Shown: one piece after another, positions 47,747 through 57,578 of the stretch
How positions within the stretch are numbered: the stretch's first letter is position 1
Layout: every line of letters starts with the position of its first letter
Source: Qipengyuania sp. YIM B01966
GTDB taxonomy: Bacteria > Pseudomonadota > Alphaproteobacteria > Sphingomonadales > Sphingomonadaceae
Direction: 5' to 3'
Length of the DNA: 64,000 nt
NCBI RefSeq assembly: GCF_016461955.1
Contig: NZ_JADMNM010000001.1
Location: 181,598 to 245,597 of the forward strand
Translations under genes and position numbers: made by a program
Notes under the pieces: model-generated
Databases searched by the model: none
What the model was told of the DNA's origin: nothing
The model's input: only the letters and a program-made list of their open reading frames with translations

Positions 47747-49165
47747 ATGGCGAGTGCTGAGGATCGCCTGTTGATGCTGATCGATGATGAGCCCGCGCAA
47801 AGCCGGCTGATCACTGCGCTCGCCGCGCGCGATGGCTGGCGGACACTGGTCGTCCGCGATTCCGAAGCGGCTATCGCGACGCTCGGAACGCGCCAGGGTA
47901 TGCAACTGGCCGCCATCATCCTCGACCAATGGGTGCCGGGCGATGAAGCGGGCGATCTTATCCGCGAATTGAAGGATCGCCGGCCCGCGCTGCCGATCCT
48001 GATGCTGACCGCCAGCGCCAGCCCGCGCCAGGCGGTCGAAGCGATGCGCGCTGGCGCAACCGATTATCTCGTCAAACCCGTGGCGCCTGACCGGCTGATG
48101 CGGGCACTGACCAGCGCAACCCGGCTCGAAGCGCCGCGCGACGAATTGCAGCCGCTGACCGAGAAGATGGACGGCGCGGTCGATTTCGACGCGATGATCG
48201 GCACCGATAGCGCGTTTCGCGCCGCACTCGCCCGCGCGGCCAAGGCGGCTCGCGGGCACGGGGCGGTGCTGATCGAGGGTGAAAGCGGCACCGGCAAGGA
48301 GATGATCGTCCGTGCGATGCAGGCCGCCAGCCCGCGCGCCAAGCTGGTGACGCGCACGCTGAATGTCGGCGCAATCCCCGGCAGCGCGCTGGAATCGGCA
48401 TTGTTCGGGCACGAGCCCGGCGCCTTTCCCGGCGCATTCGAGCGGCAGATGGGCGCGCTCCAGGCTTGCGATGGCGGGACGCTGGTGCTGGACGAGATCG
48501 ACCGGCTGGGCCCGGCGCTGCAGGAAAAGCTGGCCGAGACGCTGCGCACCGGGATCGTGCGTCCGATCGGCGCCGCGCATGGTTACAAGATCGATGTGCG
48601 GATCCTCAGCGCGAGCAACATCCCGCTGGCCGATTTGGTAGCGGCGGGCCATTTCCGTGCCGATCTTTACACCGCGCTGGCGCAGACCATCATCATCCTG
48701 CCGCCGCTCCGCGCGCGGCCGGGCGACATACCCGCGCTGGCCCGCCATTTTCTCCACCGGATCGGCCAGCAGCCGGGCCTGCGCGCGCTGTCGATCACGG
48801 ATAGCGCGCTGGCGCTGCTGGCCGCCTATGACTGGCCGGGCAATGTGCGCCAGTTGCAGGCGGTCCTGTTTCGCGCCGCGGTGTTCTGCGATGACGAAGC
48901 GCTCACCGCCGACAGCTTCCCCCAATTGTCGCAGCTTCTCGGCGATCATCTCGCGCCCAGTGCTCAGGTGCAGGACGGCGCGGGGGTTACGCTCTACACA
49001 GCCGACGGCAACCTGCGGCCGCTCGAGGAAATCGAGGCCGATATCATCCGCTTGGCGATCGGCCATTATCGCGGTCGGATGACCGAAGTGGCGCGCCGGC
49101 TGGGCATCGGCCGCTCGACCCTCTATCGAAAACTGACCGATCTCGGCATCGACAACGCCGCCTAA
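47747..49165 (+). CDS. NtrC-type response regulator with altered sigma-54 loop
   Basis: The product is 472 aa: receiver (residues 1-125; phospho-Asp D60 and K110), AAA+ domain (150-380; Walker A GESGTGKE 178-185, Walker B GGTLVLDE 243-250) and a Fis-type helix-turn-helix at the end (MTEVARRLGIGRSTLYRKL). The sigma-54 contact loop, normally GAFTGA, is GAFPGA (225-230), with Pro replacing Thr. Such changes can stop sigma-54 activation while leaving phosphorylation-dependent DNA binding. No histidine kinase is adjacent. Divergent from the pnt operon. Confidence 0.9.
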   Translation: MASAEDRLLMLIDDEPAQSRLITALAARDGWRTLVVRDSEAAIATLGTRQGMQLAAIILDQWVPGDEAGDLIRELKDRRPALPILMLTASASPRQAVEAMRAGATDYLVKPVAPDRLMRALTSATRLEAPRDELQPLTEKMDGAVDFDAMIGTDSAFRAALARAAKAARGHGAVLIEGESGTGKEMIVRAMQAASPRAKLVTRTLNVGAIPGSALESALFGHEPGAFPGAFERQMGALQACDGGTLVLDEIDRLGPALQEKLAETLRTGIVRPIGAAHGYKIDVRILSASNIPLADLVAAGHFRADLYTALAQTIIILPPLRARPGDIPALARHFLHRIGQQPGLRALSITDSALALLAAYDWPGNVRQLQAVLFRAAVFCDDEALTADSFPQLSQLLGDHLAPSAQVQDGAGVTLYTADGNLRPLEEIEADIIRLAIGHYRGRMTEVARRLGIGRSTLYRKLTDLGIDNAA

Positions 49166-50256
49166 TTGGGCGGTAGCAGGCTGAAATCCGTCAATGCCGC
49201 GTCGCGCAGGCCGCGCCAGACATTGCGCGCCTGCACGGTTTCGGCGACGTCATGCACGCGCAGCAACTGAACGCCGGCATCCATCCCCTTCATCGCCAGC
49301 GCCACGCTGCCGCCCAACCGCTGATGCGCCGGCGCCTCGTGCGACAGCGCGCCGATCATCCGTTTGCGGCTAACCCCCAGCATCAGCGGCTGGCCCAGCG
49401 CATGGAACAGCGGCAGCGCGTTCAGCAGGGTGAGATTATCAGCCACGCTCTTGCCGAAGCCAATGCCGGGATCGAGCACGATCCGCTCGCGCGCAATCCC
49501 GGCCCCTACTGCCCGATCGCGCGCTGCCGCAAGCCAGTCGAACACGTCAAGCGCGACCTGAGCATAAGTGGCCCCGCTGTGCAGATCCTCGCCCTCGCCC
49601 GGTGCGTGCATCAGCACCACCGGCGCGCCGCGCGAGGCCACCAGGCCAAGGCTGCGCGGATCGTGCCGCAGGGCCGACACGTCGTTGACGAGATGGGCCC
49701 CGGCATTGAGCGCCGCCTCCATCACCGCGGGCCGGCGCGTATCGACGCTGATCGCCGCGCCCATCCCGGCGCAGAATTCGACTGCGGGGATCACCCGCTT
49801 CAGCTCGTCGCCCTCCCACACCGCGGCCGCGCCGGGGCGCGTGCTTTCGCCGCCAATATCGACGATCGCCGCGCCCGCTTCGAGCATTGCGGCGGCATGG
49901 GCGCGGGCGACTTCGGGATCGTCGAGAAACTGGCCGCCATCGGAAAAGCTGTCAGGCGTGACGTTGAGGATGCCCATCACCTGCGGCTGGTCGAGCCGGA
50001 TGGTCCGCGCGCCGAGCTGGAGCGACGCGTGGCTACGCTGAAGATCGGCCAGCTGGGTTTGCACCGCATCGGGCAGATCGGCCGTGAGCAATTCCGGGGC
50101 CGAGAAATGCTCGCACGCGGTGACTTGCCCGCCCTGGCGGGTGATCACGGCGAAACGGCTGGCATAGACCAGCCCGCCCGCCAGCCTGATAGCCGCGCCT
50201 TCGGCCTGCGGACTTGACGCCAGGCCCGTGGGCCACAGGTAATGGCGTGCGCTCAT
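49162..50256 (-). CDS. folP: Dihydropteroate synthase
   Basis: The product is 364 aa, longer than the 270-290 of many FolP, with about 105 residues before the TIM barrel. QVMGILNVTPDSFSDGG and GGESTRPGA are the pterin and pABA sites, and ISVDTRRPAVM and LDPGIGFGKSVADNL complete the core. Start at 50256 (MSARHYLWPTG). The extra N-terminus has no recognised motif. Convergent with the NtrC-type gene (overlapping stops) and downstream of ccrM. Confidence 0.93.
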   Translation of the reverse strand: MSARHYLWPTGLASSPQAEGAAIRLAGGLVYASRFAVITRQGGQVTACEHFSAPELLTADLPDAVQTQLADLQRSHASLQLGARTIRLDQPQVMGILNVTPDSFSDGGQFLDDPEVARAHAAAMLEAGAAIVDIGGESTRPGAAAVWEGDELKRVIPAVEFCAGMGAAISVDTRRPAVMEAALNAGAHLVNDVSALRHDPRSLGLVASRGAPVVLMHAPGEGEDLHSGATYAQVALDVFDWLAAARDRAVGAGIARERIVLDPGIGFGKSVADNLTLLNALPLFHALGQPLMLGVSRKRMIGALSHEAPAHQRLGGSVALAMKGMDAGVQLLRVHDVAETVQARNVWRGLRDAALTDFSLLPPN

Positions 50257-50278
50257 CTCTGGCTGACCGCGATCCCGG

Positions 50279-51451
<1,173 letters not shown>

Positions 51452-51460
51452 TTATCCACA
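51452..51460. promoter_or_regulatory. DnaA box in the ccrM leader
   Basis: TTATCCACA is a perfect match to the high-affinity DnaA consensus (TTATNCACA). It lies 22 bases upstream of the ccrM ATG, in the presumed 5' leader. Confidence 0.6.
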
Positions 51461-51464
51461 GGGT

Positions 51465-51617
51465 GAGTCCATTGCGCGGCAACGTCAAGCGGCGAGTGCG
51501 GCGACGCTCGATTTGTCGGCATCCAGTTGTGGCGGAACACAAGGAGTCCGCCACAAGATGTTGCGAAACCACAGACATTGCTGGCGCGAGGTCTTGGGGG
51601 TGTGGCGCGAAAGACTC
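51465..51617. promoter_or_regulatory. GANTC site cluster upstream of ccrM
   Basis: Three GANTC sites: GAGTC at 51465-51469, GAGTC at 51544-51548 and GACTC at 51613-51617, in about 150 bases. In Caulobacter such sites make the ccrM promoter sensitive to its own methylation; the same logic is likely here. Confidence 0.6.
51527..51556. repeat. 10-bp inverted repeat in the ccrM leader
   Basis: TTGTGGCGGA (51527-51536) and TCCGCCACAA (51547-51556) with a 10-base loop; the GAGTC at 51544 straddles the loop and right arm. Could be an operator or an RNA hairpin. Confidence 0.55.
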
Positions 51618-51635
51618 GCCCCGACCACCAGTTCT

Positions 51636-52265
51636 TCAGAACATTTCGAGCTGGGCGACCGGGGCGAAGCTGCGACGGTGCAGCGGGCTGGGGCCGTGTT
51701 CGTGCAGCGCGGCGAGATGGTCGGGCGTGCCATAGCCCTTGTTGCGGTCCCACCCGTAATGCGGGTGCGTGCACGCCGCATCGCGCATCAGCCGATCGCG
51801 CCATTCCTTGGCGATGATCGAGGCGGCCGAGATTGCCGGTTCGCGAGCGTCACCGCCAACGATGGCGCGCGCCGGCCAGCGCCATCCGGGGGTGCGCCCG
51901 GCGGGGGTGAGATTACCATCGACCAGCACCGCATCGGCTTCGCGCTGCAGCACGGCGCATAACCGGCTGACAGCGAGCGTCATCGCCAGCATCGTTGCGC
52001 CAAAGATGTTCAGCCGGTCGATCTCGTCCACCTCGACCACCCCGACACCCCAGGCACAGCGGCGGCGGACGGCGAGATCGAGCCCCGCGCGGCGCGGCGC
52101 GGTCAGTTTCTTGGAATCGTCCAGCCCGCCTGGCCGGGGCTTGCACAGGACGACCGCAGCGGCGACAACCGGGCCCGCCAGCGGCCCGCGCCCGGCCTCG
52201 TCCACGCCGACTTTCACCGGGCCGCAATCGGCGCCGAAATCGCAATGAGGGGTTCCTGCCAGCAT
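51636..52265 (-). CDS. rnhB: Ribonuclease HII
   Basis: The product is 209 aa, which removes RNA from RNA-DNA hybrids. [12 protein letters not shown] (D22, E23) is the first catalytic motif; the downstream Asp in LVDGN and [15 protein letters not shown] are also present. The C-terminus reads VAQLEMF. Starts at the ATG at 52265, which overlaps the divergent gene's ATG (CATG); a GTG 16 codons in is an alternative. Confidence 0.93.
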   Translation of the reverse strand: MLAGTPHCDFGADCGPVKVGVDEAGRGPLAGPVVAAAVVLCKPRPGGLDDSKKLTAPRRAGLDLAVRRRCAWGVGVVEVDEIDRLNIFGATMLAMTLAVSRLCAVLQREADAVLVDGNLTPAGRTPGWRWPARAIVGGDAREPAISAASIIAKEWRDRLMRDAACTHPHYGWDRNKGYGTPDHLAALHEHGPSPLHRRSFAPVAQLEMF

Positions 52266-53448
52266 GACCCGTAATCGTCTCGTCCGTCCCGCGCTCACCA
52301 TAGCCGCGGCACTGCTTGCTGCAAGTTGCGGCACCGCCGCGACCGGGGATAGCGGGCGCACCAACGCCGCGGCCGAACCGGCAACGACCACCCTCCGCAC
52401 CCAGGAGGTGGCGACACTGGCGCAGCCTTGGGCGGCGACGTTCATTCCCGGCACCAGCCTGCTGTTCGTGACCGAGCAGGCCGGCACCGCGCGGATCATC
52501 GACACGTCCAGCGATGCGCCACGGCTGGTGACGATCAGCGGGCTCCCGGCAGTGGATGCCGGCGGCCAGGGCGGCCTGGGGGATGCGCTGTTCCTGCCGA
52601 GCGAGGCCGCGCCGAAGCTCGACCGGCGGACCATCTATCTGAGCTGGGTGGAGGCGGGAGCGGGCGACACACGCGGCGCGGTGGTGGGGCGCGGCACGCT
52701 GCGCTGCTGGGTGGCGAATGAGTGCGCGGTAGAAGATTTGCAGGTGATCTGGCGTCAGACCCCCAAGACCAGCGGGCGCGGGCATTATTCGCAACGGCTC
52801 GCTTTGTCGCCCGACGGCCAATTCCTGTTCATCGCCAGCGGCGACCGGCAGAAGATGGCCCCGGCGCAGGACATGGCCGGCAATCTCGGCAAGATCGTTC
52901 GCCTGACGCTCGATGGCCGGCCCGCGCCGGGCAACCCCTTTGCCGGCCAGCCAGCGCCGGCCGATCAGGTCTGGTCGCTCGGCCATCGCAATATCCTTGG
53001 CCTCGCCTTCGACGAGGGCGGCCGCCTGTGGGGGCTGGAGCATGGCCCGGCGGGCGGCGACGAGCTCAATCTGATCCGCGCGGGCGCCAATTATGGCTGG
53101 CCGGTAGTGTCGGAAGGGGAGCATTATGGCGGCGCGAAAATCCCGCCGCATTCCTCGCGCCCCGATCTGGCCGCGCCGGCGCTGAGCTGGACCCCGGTGA
53201 TCGCGCCGGGCGGGATGATCTTCTATCGCGGCAGCCTGTTTCCGGGCTGGCGCGGGCAGGCGCTGATTGCCGGCTTGGCGACCGAGGCGCTGATCCGCGT
53301 CGGCTTTGACGGCGAACGGCCGCGCGAACTCGCCCGCCACCCGCTCGGCCAGCGTATCCGCGCGGTGGCCGAGGGGCCGGACGGCGCGGTCTATCTGCTC
53401 GAGGATGGTGCGCGCGGGCGGCTGCTGCGGCTGACGCCCGCCCCCTGA
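52264..53448 (+). CDS. PQQ-dependent sugar dehydrogenase-like lipoprotein
   Basis: The product is 394 aa with a lipoprotein signal (LAASCG). The core is a six-bladed propeller of the soluble aldose sugar dehydrogenase type (YliI-like), with [30 protein letters not shown] and [12 protein letters not shown]. Members bind PQQ and Ca2+ and oxidise aldoses; no PQQ genes are in the window. The start overlaps that of divergent rnhB. Confidence 0.85.
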   Translation: MTRNRLVRPALTIAAALLAASCGTAATGDSGRTNAAAEPATTTLRTQEVATLAQPWAATFIPGTSLLFVTEQAGTARIIDTSSDAPRLVTISGLPAVDAGGQGGLGDALFLPSEAAPKLDRRTIYLSWVEAGAGDTRGAVVGRGTLRCWVANECAVEDLQVIWRQTPKTSGRGHYSQRLALSPDGQFLFIASGDRQKMAPAQDMAGNLGKIVRLTLDGRPAPGNPFAGQPAPADQVWSLGHRNILGLAFDEGGRLWGLEHGPAGGDELNLIRAGANYGWPVVSEGEHYGGAKIPPHSSRPDLAAPALSWTPVIAPGGMIFYRGSLFPGWRGQALIAGLATEALIRVGFDGERPRELARHPLGQRIRAVAEGPDGAVYLLEDGARGRLLRLTPAP

Positions 53449-53499
53449 CCTCGCGACCGGCCTCGACAGCGGCGCGCGCGGCCCCTAAGCGCGCGCGCC

Positions 53500-54030
53500 A
53501 TGCCGACGCTTGTCCCCCTTGCCGCGATCGACCCTGCGCTGGTCGACGAGCTGCTCGACGCGGCGTTCGGGCCGGACCGTTTTGCCCGCACCGCCTATCG
53601 CATCCGGCAGGGGACGGACTGGCTGCCCGCACTCAGTTTTGCCGCGCTCGATGACGAGGATTACCTCGCCGGGACGATCCAGCTCTGGCCGGTGGCGCTG
53701 ACCGATCCGGCGGGCCGCGCGCATCCGCTGATCATGGTGGGCCCGGTCGCGGTGATGCCCGCACGGCAGGGTGAAGGCTATGGCAAGGCGCTGATGGCCG
53801 CCGCGCTGGGGGCGATGGCGCCCGATGCCGCGCTGCCACAGATGATGATCGGCGACGCGGACTATTACCGCCGCTGGGATTTTACCGCCGCGCCAACCGC
53901 CGGCTGGCGCTGCCCCGGCCCGTGGGAGCCGGCCCGGCTGCTGGTGCGCTGCGCCAATCCGGCAGTGCTGCCCGCGGCCGGGATGCTCGGCCCCTGGCCG
54001 GGCGCTGCGGGCGAAGGCTTGGCGGATTAA
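53500..54030 (+). CDS. GNAT family N-acetyltransferase
   Basis: The product is 176 aa. Acetyl-CoA loop signature VMPARQGEGYGKALM lies at about residue 85-100, preceded by the strand HPLIMVGPVAV. YhbS-like subgroup, with substrate unknown. Starts 51 bases after the sugar-dehydrogenase gene and ends 26 bases before the DUF1285 gene. Confidence 0.83.
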   Translation: MPTLVPLAAIDPALVDELLDAAFGPDRFARTAYRIRQGTDWLPALSFAALDDEDYLAGTIQLWPVALTDPAGRAHPLIMVGPVAVMPARQGEGYGKALMAAALGAMAPDAALPQMMIGDADYYRRWDFTAAPTAGWRCPGPWEPARLLVRCANPAVLPAAGMLGPWPGAAGEGLAD

Positions 54031-54056
54031 GCCGCATCTGGCATCGCCCCGCTGCG

Positions 54057-54599
54057 ATGCCTTACGAACCCCCTGCCGAACTCGCCGCCCTGTCGCTGGC
54101 GCAGATCGCTGAAGCGGTCGCCGCGCGTCGCCTGCCGCCGCTAGCCGATTGGTCGCCCGGGCAGCAGGGCGACAGCCTGATGCGGATCGCCGCCGACGGG
54201 CGCTGGTATCACGAGGGAAGCGAAATCACCCGCCCGGCAATGATCCGCGCCTTTTCCGCCCTGCTGGTGCGTGAGGGTGCGGAACATTTCCTGCTGACGC
54301 CGGTGCAGAAGCTGTCCATCGCGGTGGAGGATGCACCGTTCATCGCGGTCGATGTCGCGCGCAAGGGGGCCGATCTGGCGTTCCGCCTCAACACCGACGA
54401 GCTGGTCGTGGCCGGCTCCGAGCACCCGTTGCGCGCTGCGGGCAGCGAAGATGCGCCGGCGCTCTATCTCGGCGTGCGCGATGGGCTGGAGGCGCGGCTG
54501 GACCGGTCGACCTGGCTGCAACTGGCCGAGATCGCGCTGGCCGAAGGCGATGGCTGGCATGTGGCGAGCGGCGGCGCCCGCTTTGCCCTCAGCCCATGA
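54057..54599 (+). CDS. DUF1285 family protein
   Basis: The product is 180 aa from the ATG at 54057. It matches DUF1285 (GRWYHEGSEITRPAMIRAFS, EDAPFIAVDV, and a C-terminal ARFALSP). Function unknown. It is followed by NUDIX and cca genes, a common alphaproteobacterial order; overlaps the NUDIX start by 4 bases. Confidence 0.82.
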   Translation: MPYEPPAELAALSLAQIAEAVAARRLPPLADWSPGQQGDSLMRIAADGRWYHEGSEITRPAMIRAFSALLVREGAEHFLLTPVQKLSIAVEDAPFIAVDVARKGADLAFRLNTDELVVAGSEHPLRAAGSEDAPALYLGVRDGLEARLDRSTWLQLAEIALAEGDGWHVASGGARFALSP

Positions 54600-55201
54600 G
54601 CGCGCTGTTCGACCGCCTGACGACCCTGTTCGACGAGGGGCACCGCGACGCAATCGTCGATCTCTTGTCCGACGAACGGTTCGAAACCGCGCCCCGTGCC
54701 CGCGCGGCGGCAGTGCTAATCGCGGTGACCGACCGCCCACGCCCCGGCGTGATCCTGACCCGTCGCCGCGCCGATCTGCGCGATCATCCCGGCCAGGTCG
54801 CCTTCCCCGGCGGCAAGATCGATGCCGGCGAAGACGCGATCACCGCCGCCCTGCGCGAGGCGGAGGAGGAGCTGGCCCTGCCGCCTGCCGCAGTGAGGGT
54901 CATCGGCGATACCGACCGCTACCGCACCGGCAGCGGGTTCGAGATTACCCCGGTCCTCGCGCTTGTCCCACCCGATCTGCCGCTGGTGGCGAACCCGGCC
55001 GAAGTCGATAGCTGGTTCGAGGCCCCGCTGGACGTCCTGCTCGACCGGGCCAGCTGGACCCAGCACGAAGTCGATTGGGACGGGCGTAAGCGGCATTATC
55101 TCGAATATACGCACGAAGGCTTCCGCATCTGGGGGGTGACGGCGGCGATCATCGCCAATCTCGCCCGCCGCATCGCGTGGGAGGCACCGGATCATGGCTG
55201 A
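54596..55201 (+). CDS. NUDIX hydrolase, CoA pyrophosphatase type
   Basis: The product is 201 aa. NUDIX box is GGKIDAGEDAITAALREAEE near residue 75, preceded by LTRRRADLRDHPGQVAFPGG, the feature of CoA pyrophosphatases. Cleaves CoA or its derivatives to 4'-phosphopantetheine and ADP. Overlaps DUF1285 and cca. Confidence 0.9.
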   Translation: MSALFDRLTTLFDEGHRDAIVDLLSDERFETAPRARAAAVLIAVTDRPRPGVILTRRRADLRDHPGQVAFPGGKIDAGEDAITAALREAEEELALPPAAVRVIGDTDRYRTGSGFEITPVLALVPPDLPLVANPAEVDSWFEAPLDVLLDRASWTQHEVDWDGRKRHYLEYTHEGFRIWGVTAAIIANLARRIAWEAPDHG

Positions 55202-56366
55202 TCATTTGCCCGCAGCGCCGTGGACCCGGCGCGCCGATCTGGCGCGGCTCGTCGCGGCGCTGGGTGCGGACAATATCCGCTGGGTCGGCGGCGCGGTGCG
55301 CGATACGCTGCTCGGCGTCGATGTGCACGATATCGATGCCGCAACCCCGCTGGTGCCGGACGAGGTGATCCGCCGTCTGGAAGCGGCCGGGCTGCGCCAC
55401 GCGCCAACCGGGCTGGCGCATGGCACGATCACCGCGATCCTGCCCGCCGGTACGGTCGAGGTGACGACGCTGCGCCGCGATGTCGCCACCGATGGCCGCC
55501 GCGCCACGATCGCCTTTGCCAACGACTGGGCCGAGGATGCGGCACGCCGCGATTTCACCATCAACGCGCTCTATGCCCATCCCGAAACCCTGGAAATCAG
55601 CGATTATTTCGGCGGGCTGGCCGATCTTGCCGCGCGCCGCGTGCGCTTCATCGGCCTTGCCGAACAGCGCATTGCCGAAGATCATCTGCGGATCCTGCGC
55701 TATTACCGCTTTCAGGCCCGCTTCGGCGCGGACCTCGACGCGGCGGCGGAGCGGGCCTGTGCCGCACTTGCCCCGACGCTGAAAGGGCTGAGCCGCGAAC
55801 GGGTTGGCTGGGAAGTGCTCGCGCTGCTGGCGCTGCCCGATCCAGCGCCCACGGCCGCGCGGATGCACGCGGCGGGCGTGTTGCCGGTGGTGTTACCCGA
55901 AACGCATGGGACGGAACTGGCGGCGCTCGCCGCTCTGGTCGCAGCAGAGCAGGCGGCCGGCGCCGCGCCCGATCCGATCCGCCGCCTCGCGGCCTTGCTG
56001 CCGCCCGTGCCCGCGCTGGCCGAGACGATCGCCGCGCGCCTGCGCCTGTCGAAGGCCCAGCGCGAAGGGCTGACCTGCCTCGCCGCGCGCACGCCGGCTG
56101 ATGCCGACAATCCGCGTATCCTCGCTTACCGCACCAGCGTGGCCTGCGCGCGCGGGCGTTTGCTGCTCGCAGGGGCGGACATCGCCGCCCTCGATGGCTG
56201 GGCCGTGCCCGAACTGCCGCTCAAAGGCGGCGAGATCGTCGCCCTCACCGGCGCCGCCGGCCCGGCCGTCGCCCGCACCCTGCGCGCCGTCGAGGAACGC
56301 TGGCTCGCCGAGGGTTTCCCCGCGCGCGAGCGGGTGCTGCAAATCCTTCGCGACGTTCACGACTGA
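55194..56366 (+). CDS. cca: CCA tRNA nucleotidyltransferase
   Basis: The product is 390 aa. NRWVGGAVRD-type start (IRWVGGAVRDTLLG), catalytic DxD in VHDIDAAT, and ARRDFTINALYAHP are the class II nucleotidyltransferase signatures. The C-terminal HEAT-like part is normal. It adds or repairs the CCA end; the tRNA-Phe in this window already encodes CCA. Last gene of the coupled run; overlaps the convergent glycosyltransferase. Confidence 0.95.
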   Translation: MADHLPAAPWTRRADLARLVAALGADNIRWVGGAVRDTLLGVDVHDIDAATPLVPDEVIRRLEAAGLRHAPTGLAHGTITAILPAGTVEVTTLRRDVATDGRRATIAFANDWAEDAARRDFTINALYAHPETLEISDYFGGLADLAARRVRFIGLAEQRIAEDHLRILRYYRFQARFGADLDAAAERACAALAPTLKGLSRERVGWEVLALLALPDPAPTAARMHAAGVLPVVLPETHGTELAALAALVAAEQAAGAAPDPIRRLAALLPPVPALAETIAARLRLSKAQREGLTCLAARTPADADNPRILAYRTSVACARGRLLLAGADIAALDGWAVPELPLKGGEIVALTGAAGPAVARTLRAVEERWLAEGFPARERVLQILRDVHD

Positions 56367-57343
56367 GCGGGCCGTATCGACCAATAGAGCGCGCGGGGCA
56401 GGGAGCGCGGGTCCGCTGTCAGGTGGCGCAGCGGCGAGGCGACCCGCGCCGCCTCGGGCGATCGGAGCGCCTGCCGGTAGGCGCGCAGCCCCTGTCGCGA
56501 TGAATGATAACGCAGCCCCGCCATCTGCCGGTTGACCTCCCGTTCCAGCCGGGCAAGCTGCGCCGCGTCGGGCTTGAAATAACGGCCGTCGCGGACATCG
56601 AGCAACGCGCGCAGTTGCAGCGTGGCATTGCGCAGATTGTAGGCCGCGCCGGTTTCATTATCGCCCGCGCGGTGGACCAGCGCGGCATCAGCCAGCGTCG
56701 CCACGAATGCGCCTTCGCTCGCTAATTTGAGCCAGAACAGCCAATCCTCGCCAAAGCGCCATTCGGGCATGAACCCGACATGGCGCGCCGCGTCCGCGCG
56801 AAACAGGGTCGCGCAGGTCGGGATCATGCTCGTCGCCAGCAGCGCGTCGTGAGGATTGGCCAGCAGCGCGGTTGGCGGCGGGCCGTCATGTAGCGGGAGC
56901 AGGCGCGCCTCTGGCGGGAGTGCGGGCTGCATCAGTCGCCGCGGCGGCTGGGTTCCGGCGACCAATGCGTCGGCAAAGCTGAGCGCAATCTGCGGATCGC
57001 GCAGAAACGGCGCGCGGAGCATTTCGAGCGCACCCGGCAGATATTCATCATCCGAATCGAGGATGGCCAGCAGGGGCTGGCGCGTCGCCCGCATGGCGAG
57101 ATTGCGCGCGGCCCCCGCGCCGCTATTGGCCGGGCTGCGGATAAAGTGCAACGGCACGCTCGAGCTCGCGGCGCAGGCGTCGACCACCGCTTGCGGGTTG
57201 TCGTCCGAGGCATCATCGACGATCCAGATCTCCGCCGGCCGCACGCTCTGGCGAAGCGCGCTGGCGATCGCGCGCGGGAGCGTGGCGCTGCGATTATACG
57301 CCGCGATAATTACGCTGATGCCGTGCGGCTCCGGCCCGGTCAC
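56357..57343 (-). CDS. Family 2 glycosyltransferase
   Basis: The product is 328 aa from a GTG start (MTGPEPHGISVIIAAYNR). GT-A fold: VIIAAYNRSATLPRAI, IVDDASDDNPQAV and LAILDSDDEYLPGAL with the DxD motif. The acceptor is unknown and no capsule or LPS genes adjoin. Divergent from the helicase gene across 226 bases. Confidence 0.88.
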   Translation of the reverse strand: MTGPEPHGISVIIAAYNRSATLPRAIASALRQSVRPAEIWIVDDASDDNPQAVVDACAASSSVPLHFIRSPANSGAGAARNLAMRATRQPLLAILDSDDEYLPGALEMLRAPFLRDPQIALSFADALVAGTQPPRRLMQPALPPEARLLPLHDGPPPTALLANPHDALLATSMIPTCATLFRADAARHVGFMPEWRFGEDWLFWLKLASEGAFVATLADAALVHRAGDNETGAAYNLRNATLQLRALLDVRDGRYFKPDAAQLARLEREVNRQMAGLRYHSSRQGLRAYRQALRSPEAARVASPLRHLTADPRSLPRALYWSIRPAQS

Positions 57344-57506
57344 GCGCCGCTCCTCGTGCCGATCCTGAGCGCCGGCCTTGTCATTTCGTGCCGCCTCCCC
57401 TATCTGCCCCTCACCCCGGCGCTGTGTAGCGTGGCCGGTTGCGAGCGTGAACCCATCGTGGTCCCGCGCCGGCGCAGCGGGGTTCGTAGCTTCCCCTTTC
57501 ACGCAT

Positions 57507-57532
57507 GGGTCGCCAATCGACCCTTTTGGCGA
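57507..57532 (+). promoter_or_regulatory. Overlapping alternative hairpins in the helicase leader
   Basis: GGGTCG (57507-57512) and CGACCC (57518-57523) form a hairpin followed by TTTT, terminator-like. TCGCCAA (57510-57516) and TTGGCGA (57526-57532) form a second one. The two share bases and cannot coexist. Candidate attenuator or RNA switch about 40 bases before the helicase ATG. Confidence 0.45.
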
Positions 57533-57578
57533 TGCGGCCAGTGATGCCGCACGCCATGCATGAAAGTGAATGACTACA

